A stretch of DNA of 17,937 nt, from positions 1 to 17,937 of the forward strand of contig JBIICS010000051.1 of assembly GCA_044238735.1 (NCBI GenBank), given 5' to 3'. The DNA is from JBIICS01 sp044238735 (GTDB lineage Bacteria; Bacteroidota; Bacteroidia; UBA4408). This document shows positions 13,427-17,937 of this stretch, piece after piece. The translations under genes were made by a program, and so were the position numbers. The notes beneath the pieces were generated by a model. That model saw nothing but the letters and a program-made list of their open reading frames with translations. It was not told where the DNA came from and did not search any database. Within the stretch, counting starts at the first letter, position 1, and every line of letters starts with the position of its first letter.

Positions 13427-14965
13427 TTAATTTGGAATTAATTTAATATCCTTATCTACATAAGGTTTAAAAGAAGATTTATCTAACACCTCTATTTTTT
13501 CGCTATAAGTTTTAAAACCTTCCCCTTCAATAATAAATTCGTATTTACCAGGAGGCAGGATAATTACATAACGCATATTTTGAGGATTTGGCAAATAAGT
13601 ACCCATAAGTTCCATATCGGCAATACGATTAACCGTTATGTTTGCTGAACTCACTGTTCGTAGATCGTCCATACAACTTATTTTACCTTTAATTACGGTG
13701 TATTCAGGTTCTTCATCTTTAAACGAAATTCTATAAATATCGTTATCCCCAATACCTTCATTTTTAATACTTGACATGTAACCGTATTTATTATCCTTAC
13801 TTAAGCATAAGTTTAAATCATCACCAGCCGAGTTTATAGGAAAACCAATATTTTTAACATTACCCCAAGCCTGTTTTTCTTCATCATAGGACGCTTTAAA
13901 AATATCATACCCGCCCATAGTTGTGTGACCTTTAGAGCTGAAAAGTAAGGTTATTCCATCAGTTGAGACACTTGGAAAATCTTCATCAAATTTTGTATTG
14001 ATAAATGGTCCTAGATTTTTTGCTTCTCCCCAACTACCATTTGGTAAAATTTTTGAAACATAAATATCTATTCCACCAAAGCCCCCTGGCCTATCGCTTG
14101 CAAAATAAATTTGTGAACCATCGGCCGATAATGAAGCTGCAATTTCGTTAAACTTTGAATTAATTACATCCGGTAACCGCTGCGGTTTTTCAAATTTATC
14201 TCCATTGCGTTTACTGATAAATAAGTCGCCACTTCCCAAGTTATTATCAAACATAAAAAGTGCTGTAGAACCATCCGAAGATAGACCAATAATTTCCTCA
14301 TCACCTTCGGGGGTATTAATTTCTTTTAACGGTTTGGCCATAGACCATTTACCCTCTTTTACATACGATATATATACATCAGAGAAAAATTTACCATCAA
14401 TACCTTGAGAATTTCCTTCTCTTCGAGAATTAAACAAAATGAAAGACTCATCTTTAGGAACAAAAGGGAAATCATCCGAAAAACTTGAATTAACCATTTT
14501 ACCTAAATTTTCGAACTCTACATTAACCGGATATTTAAGTAATTCCTTTGCGTTATAGCAAGCCTGCAATTCTAGGTCAACATCTTTTAAGTTAGTTAGG
14601 TTTCCTTTATTATTGGATTTAAACAAGGTATAATATTTAATAGCATCATCAAATTTGTTTGCGAAATGATAGGCACGACCAAGAAGAAAAACAGCATTTG
14701 CTTCATCTTTATCATTGGCAATTACTTTTTCGAGAAAGGGAATTGCGCGGGACTTATTTATATTTGAATTGAGGTAACAAACTCCAATTTTATAATTAAC
14801 TTTTTGATCGTTAGGATTATCATTTTGAAGAGATAAATACATTTGCAATGCCGATTCATAGTTACCGGCGTTAAAATAGTCGTTGGCCAGCTTTAAAGAT
14901 GCCTTTTGGTTTTGAGCCCAAACTAGTGTGGGCATAAGAAGCATTAGAAGAAGTAAATTTCTCAT
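13427..14965 (-). CDS. Exported TPR and PD40 beta-propeller protein (PorE-like without OmpA domain)
   Basis: A 512-residue exported protein. Signal peptide 1-17 (RNLLLLMLLMPTLVWA, cleavage before QNQ). TPR repeats at about 20-145 (ASLKLANDYFNAGNYESALQMYL; ANAVFLLGRAYHFANKFDDAIKYY). A PD40/WD40-like propeller at about 155-415, with repeated SxDGxxxxFxSxxxGG units: LSADGSQIYFASDRPGG, VSTDGITLLFSSKG, LSKDNKYGYMSS. A C-terminal carboxypeptidase-regulatory-like sandwich at about 420-510 (VIKGKISCMDDLRTVSSANITV ... LPPGKYEFIIEGEGFKTYSEKIEV). This order matches PorE of the type IX secretion system, but PorE ends in an OmpA peptidoglycan-binding domain that is absent here. It may be a structural envelope protein related to secretion or gliding; direct role unproven. 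It is the first gene of the minus-strand block, facing the divergent region. Confidence 0.82.
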   Translation of the reverse strand: MRNLLLLMLLMPTLVWAQNQKASLKLANDYFNAGNYESALQMYLSLQNDNPNDQKVNYKIGVCYLNSNINKSRAIPFLEKVIANDKDEANAVFLLGRAYHFANKFDDAIKYYTLFKSNNKGNLTNLKDVDLELQACYNAKELLKYPVNVEFENLGKMVNSSFSDDFPFVPKDESFILFNSRREGNSQGIDGKFFSDVYISYVKEGKWSMAKPLKEINTPEGDEEIIGLSSDGSTALFMFDNNLGSGDLFISKRNGDKFEKPQRLPDVINSKFNEIAASLSADGSQIYFASDRPGGFGGIDIYVSKILPNGSWGEAKNLGPFINTKFDEDFPSVSTDGITLLFSSKGHTTMGGYDIFKASYDEEKQAWGNVKNIGFPINSAGDDLNLCLSKDNKYGYMSSIKNEGIGDNDIYRISFKDEEPEYTVIKGKISCMDDLRTVSSANITVNRIADMELMGTYLPNPQNMRYVIILPPGKYEFIIEGEGFKTYSEKIEVLDKSSFKPYVDKDIKLIPN

Positions 14966-15353
14966 TATAAAATAAATAGCTTACTAAAATACGTTACAAA
15001 AACAGTTTAAACAAGCGGTAAAAATATTTAAAGTTAAAATTAAAACACCAACCCACTTAATACAGGGAAACTACCCAAAGAGGAAATCATTGATTTATAT
15101 AATAAAACTTTTAAATCGAGCGAAACATCTATTTATTTGAATATTAATTATTTACAATAAATTAAGTTCCTAATTATACACTCCTAATATACACGCTAAC
15201 GATTACTATTTTTTAAAAAAAGCTGTTAAGTAAATATCTTTTAAATTATTCCATCGATTTAATAGATCGATAAATTTATTAACTTTTAAACATTAAAAGC
15301 CTTTAATTAAACCATCGGCAATATTATCAGTCTTATTTAAAACACAGACTATC
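14966..15353. other. 388-bp divergent intergenic region
   Basis: Separates the minus-strand TPR/PD40 gene from the plus-strand esterase, so it must hold promoters for both. No exact TAnnTTTG box was found on either strand. The only clear structures are a 7-bp inverted pair CTTTTAA-ACA-TTAAAAG at 15283-15299, 54 bp before the esterase ATG, and two ATCGAT words at 15253-15258 and 15266-15271. No open frame of convincing quality and no RNA gene were recognised. Confidence 0.6.
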
Positions 15354-16517
15354 ATGAAAAAAAATTTATGCCTTATCTTTCTAAACATTACAATACATTA
15401 TTCCTTATTTGGACAAACAGACCTATACGATAGTATTTATGTTGGGAGTGTTTGGCGGAAATACAACACTCATTTACCATCTGGTTATAGTTTGAATACA
15501 AAATACCCTTTAATTTTGGGTTTTCATGGAGGCCAACAAGCAGCTACCAGTATGCAGGGCTGGACAGTATTTGCATATCAAAGTAATCTTTCAGAAAAAG
15601 CGGACAATTCGGGATTTATTGTTGTATATCCGGAGGGGCTGGTATTTAATCAAAATCGTTCTTGGAATGCAGGAAATTGTTGTCCGCCCGCATTAAATCA
15701 AAATGTTGATGATGTTGGTTTTATTGATAAATTATTAAATAAATTATTTCAAAAATATTCAATAGATACCACGAGAGTGTATGCAACAGGTTCATCAAAC
15801 GGGGGAATGCTTTGCTATAGATTGGCCTGTGAATTAAGTAATCGCTTTGCTGCTATAGCCCCCAATGCTTGTTCTCAAATGTATAATCCTTGTAACCCAG
15901 AAAACAAAATTCCCGTTATTAGTTTTCACTCAAAAGCAGATCCGATTGTCTTTTACAATGGTGGTTTAGGTGGTGCACCGCCCTTAAATTCAATTTATTT
16001 TCCTTCGCAAGATAGCACCATGAAAATTTGGACTCAAAAAAATAATTGTGAAAACAGAGATACCGTTATTAATGGAAACGGAAATAATTTCGATTTCATA
16101 AAAATACATGCCTGTTCTTGTAATGTGGAGATTCATCATTATGCCACCACAGATGGAAGTCATAGTTGGCCGGGAGGAAATCCAAATAACAATCCGGTTT
16201 CTAGCCAAATAAGCGCGACCGACTTGCTTTGGTCATTCTTTCAAAACTACACTACCGGCTGTTTAAGCACCCATAATAAGGATGCATACATAAAAGAAAC
16301 TGAAGTGAAACCACTTACAAATCCGTTTACTAATAAAATAAATCTTTCTAATTTATCAGGAACAGAAAAATTTTTTCTAATAAACTTTTTCGGACAAACC
16401 ACATGGCAAGGAGACCATATCAATAATTATGATTTTTCTGAAATTCCAAAAGGATTATATGTTTTAATAATACAGAATAGCAATACTATAAACTCCATAA
16501 AACTTATTAAAAATTAA
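15354..16517 (+). CDS. Secreted PHB-depolymerase/feruloyl-esterase-like hydrolase with T9SS sorting domain
   Basis: A 387-residue alpha/beta hydrolase of the LpqC / esterase PHB depolymerase / CE1-like group. Signal peptide at about 1-20 (KNLCLIFLNITIHYSLFG). LILGFHGG (53-60) is the oxyanion-side strand; SWNAGNCCPP (103-112) is a family mark; the nucleophile is Ser148 in TGSSNGGM; Asp196 (SKADPI) and His270 (DGSHSWPGG) complete the triad. From about 318 the C-terminus becomes a type A Por secretion sorting domain: PLTNPFTNKINL ... GQTTWQGD ... FSEIPKGLYVLIIQ ... KLIKN. It is therefore exported by Sec, then by the type IX system, to the surface or medium. Likely substrates are ester-linked polymers or feruloylated glycans; which one cannot be said. 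A similar catalytic core occurs in PHB depolymerases. Confidence 0.87.
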   Translation: MKKNLCLIFLNITIHYSLFGQTDLYDSIYVGSVWRKYNTHLPSGYSLNTKYPLILGFHGGQQAATSMQGWTVFAYQSNLSEKADNSGFIVVYPEGLVFNQNRSWNAGNCCPPALNQNVDDVGFIDKLLNKLFQKYSIDTTRVYATGSSNGGMLCYRLACELSNRFAAIAPNACSQMYNPCNPENKIPVISFHSKADPIVFYNGGLGGAPPLNSIYFPSQDSTMKIWTQKNNCENRDTVINGNGNNFDFIKIHACSCNVEIHHYATTDGSHSWPGGNPNNNPVSSQISATDLLWSFFQNYTTGCLSTHNKDAYIKETEVKPLTNPFTNKINLSNLSGTEKFFLINFFGQTTWQGDHINNYDFSEIPKGLYVLIIQNSNTINSIKLIKN

Positions 16518-16688
16518 ACATAAATATTTATAAAAAAGAGTAGATAATAAGTCAACTTCATCCGTAAGATTGAAATAGAAGAGCGCCCTAATTGTATAAA
16601 AAGAGATCTTATTTGAGGTTTACTTCCAGAAAGTTTGATAAGATTAAAGGATTACCTTTAGTTTTTAAGACAATTATTTTAAATATAA

Positions 16689-17937
16689 ATGAAAAGAAGA
16701 CAATTTTTAAGAAACTCCTCGATAGCCTCTATTGGCAGCGTACTTTTATCTCCTCTCATGTTATCTGCTTGTCGCGAAAAAGATTTACTTAAAAACATTA
16801 AATACGACGGAAAAGTTATAATTGTTGGAGCGGGGGCAGCCGGATTGTATGCAGGTTATATATTAAAATCGAGAGGTATTGATTTCTCTATATTAGAAGC
16901 TTGCGACATTTATGGAGGAAGGATGGGTAAATTAAATGGCTTTGCAGATTACCCTATAGATATCGGTGCACAATGGATGCATGGCAGCAATAGTATAGTA
17001 GCAGATCTGGTTAAAGCAAAAAAAACCAATATAACTCTAGATGAAACAGAAATTAAATATTGGTATAATAACCATATAGTTAAAAGTTTACCCAAAAATC
17101 CCTTCATTTTTGAAGGTGATAACCTACCTGATATCTCTTTTAAAGATTATGCAATTGAACAAGGCTTTAATTCCGATTATGAAAATATTATAGAGGCAAT
17201 TGCCGGCGATCAAGGAGCATCAGCCTCTTTACTATCAGCCTATTGGAACAATAAAGATGAAGAGAATTGGGTATCAGGGGATGAAGATTTTAAATTTAAA
17301 AATACCTATTTTGATGTAATTGATGAATACATTGCTCAGGAGGTTAATGGCAACATACAATTAAACACCCCAATAACTTCAATAAATTATACAGCGTCAA
17401 AAATAATTTTAAAAGATCATACAAACAATAATTACATTGCAGATAAAGTAATTATTACAGTGCCTATTTCAATTCTAAAACTAAATGAAATAAAGTTTAC
17501 TCCCGATCTCCCATCAGAGAAGACCTATGCATTTTCAAAAATAGGAATGGGACCGGGAATAAAAGTGTTTCTGAAATTCAATAATAAATTTTATGAAGAT
17601 GTTCTTTATGGCGGAAGTGTTTGCGCCGCTTATTTAGATGATACAATAGGAAAAAATACAACTAATAATGTACTCTTAGCTTTTGTTATGGGGGATCAGG
17701 CAGCCAAATTAAGCGCACTGCCAGATGATGTTTCCATAACAAATGCCCTCCTTCAGGAATTAGATATTATTTACAAAGGCAAAGCCACAGCATCATTCAT
17801 TTCATCAAGCGTTCATAATTATACAAAGAAACCATATATTAAAGGCGCATATGGATATAGTTCGATTGGGATGGGTAATGCAAGACAAATAGCAGCATTG
17901 CCTGTAAATGATAAATTATATTTCGCAGGTGAAGCTA
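16689..17937 (+). CDS. Flavin amine oxidase, predicted Tat-exported lipoprotein (3' end cut)
   Basis: 416 codons are readable from ATG at 16689 to the window end. The N-terminus MKRRQFLRNSSIASIGSVLL has a twin-arginine motif, and LMLSAC (Cys28) is a lipobox, so the folded flavoprotein is expected to be exported by Tat and lipid-anchored. VIIVGAGAAGLYAGYIL (45-61) is the FAD-binding Rossmann loop, followed by YGGRMG and DIGAQWMHG, typical of monoamine/polyamine oxidases and related desaturases; KVIITVPISIL and FAGEA near the end are the second FAD segment. The frame reaches FAGEA at the window edge, usually 25-50 residues before the end. Substrate is unknown. It follows the esterase by 171 bp with no clear terminator or promoter consensus between; the start was chosen because the Tat signal begins there. 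Confidence 0.88.
   Translation, partial: MKRRQFLRNSSIASIGSVLLSPLMLSACREKDLLKNIKYDGKVIIVGAGAAGLYAGYILKSRGIDFSILEACDIYGGRMGKLNGFADYPIDIGAQWMHGSNSIVADLVKAKKTNITLDETEIKYWYNNHIVKSLPKNPFIFEGDNLPDISFKDYAIEQGFNSDYENIIEAIAGDQGASASLLSAYWNNKDEENWVSGDEDFKFKNTYFDVIDEYIAQEVNGNIQLNTPITSINYTASKIILKDHTNNNYIADKVIITVPISILKLNEIKFTPDLPSEKTYAFSKIGMGPGIKVFLKFNNKFYEDVLYGGSVCAAYLDDTIGKNTTNNVLLAFVMGDQAAKLSALPDDVSITNALLQELDIIYKGKATASFISSSVHNYTKKPYIKGAYGYSSIGMGNARQIAALPVNDKLYFAGEA

Noticed and set aside
15283..15299. CTTTTAA-ACA-TTAAAAG hairpin as a terminator or operator
   Set aside because: In such AT-rich DNA a 7-bp inverted pair is expected by chance, and it has no T-run. It is noted only within the intergenic entry.
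16592..16792. Plus-strand frame of 66 codons before the amine oxidase
   Set aside because: It overlaps the Tat signal region of the flavin oxidase in another frame, and its sequence has no recognisable features. The ATG at 16689 gives a clear Tat-lipobox protein instead.

Overview
The window comes from an AT-rich member of the Bacteroidota. Evidence for this: a predicted esterase ends in a type IX secretion (Por) C-terminal sorting domain; two promoters carry the Bacteroidota -7 box TAnnTTTG; and the neighbours are typical of the phylum (DUF2490 protein, TPR/PD40 protein, HEPN-fused sulfite reductase, GlmU-like NTP_transf_4 protein). I cannot assign a genus.

Layout. Everything from 1 to 14965 reads on the minus strand; two genes from 15354 to the end read on the plus strand. 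The core (11044 down to 1) is an assimilatory sulfate reduction and cysteine synthesis cluster. In transcription order it holds an Rrf2 regulator, an aldo/keto reductase, a HEPN-fused sulfite reductase, uroporphyrinogen-III methyltransferase CobA, a DUF2490 outer-membrane protein, a precorrin-2 dehydrogenase fused to a TauE/SafE permease, APS reductase CysH, a four-helix bundle protein, CysD, CysN and CysE (cut by the window start). The logic is complete: sulfate is adenylated by CysDN, APS is reduced directly by a [4Fe-4S] CysH (no APS kinase is seen), sulfite is reduced by a siroheme enzyme whose cofactor is made by CobA and the Met8-like domain, and CysE makes O-acetylserine to accept sulfide.

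The most interesting region is 10387-11079. The aldo/keto reductase, first gene of the long cys transcription unit, is preceded by a compact attenuator: a Bacteroidota promoter, a 12-codon leader peptide rich in Phe with one Cys codon, an antiterminator stem just past the leader stop codon, and a strong 12-bp terminator with eight U, ending 25 nt before the gene. The same promoter has in its spacer a dyad that resembles one next to the -7 box of the Rrf2 gene (shared core TAAATAGAWTTA). This suggests two layers of control: Rrf2 repression plus cysteine-dependent attenuation.

Two repeats interrupt the cys genes. A short AT-rich inverted repeat lies between cysN and cysD. A larger one, with nearly identical ends, lies between cysD and cysH and carries the four-helix bundle gene. 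They look like empty and loaded forms of one element. A REP-like hairpin lies upstream of the sulfite reductase.

Upstream of rrf2 (11115-14965, minus) are a secreted protein with a degenerate OmpA-like domain, a GlmU-like left-handed beta-helix protein and a TPR/PD40 envelope protein. After a 388-bp divergent intergenic region come a secreted PHB-depolymerase/feruloyl-esterase-like enzyme and a Tat-exported lipoprotein flavin amine oxidase cut by the window end.
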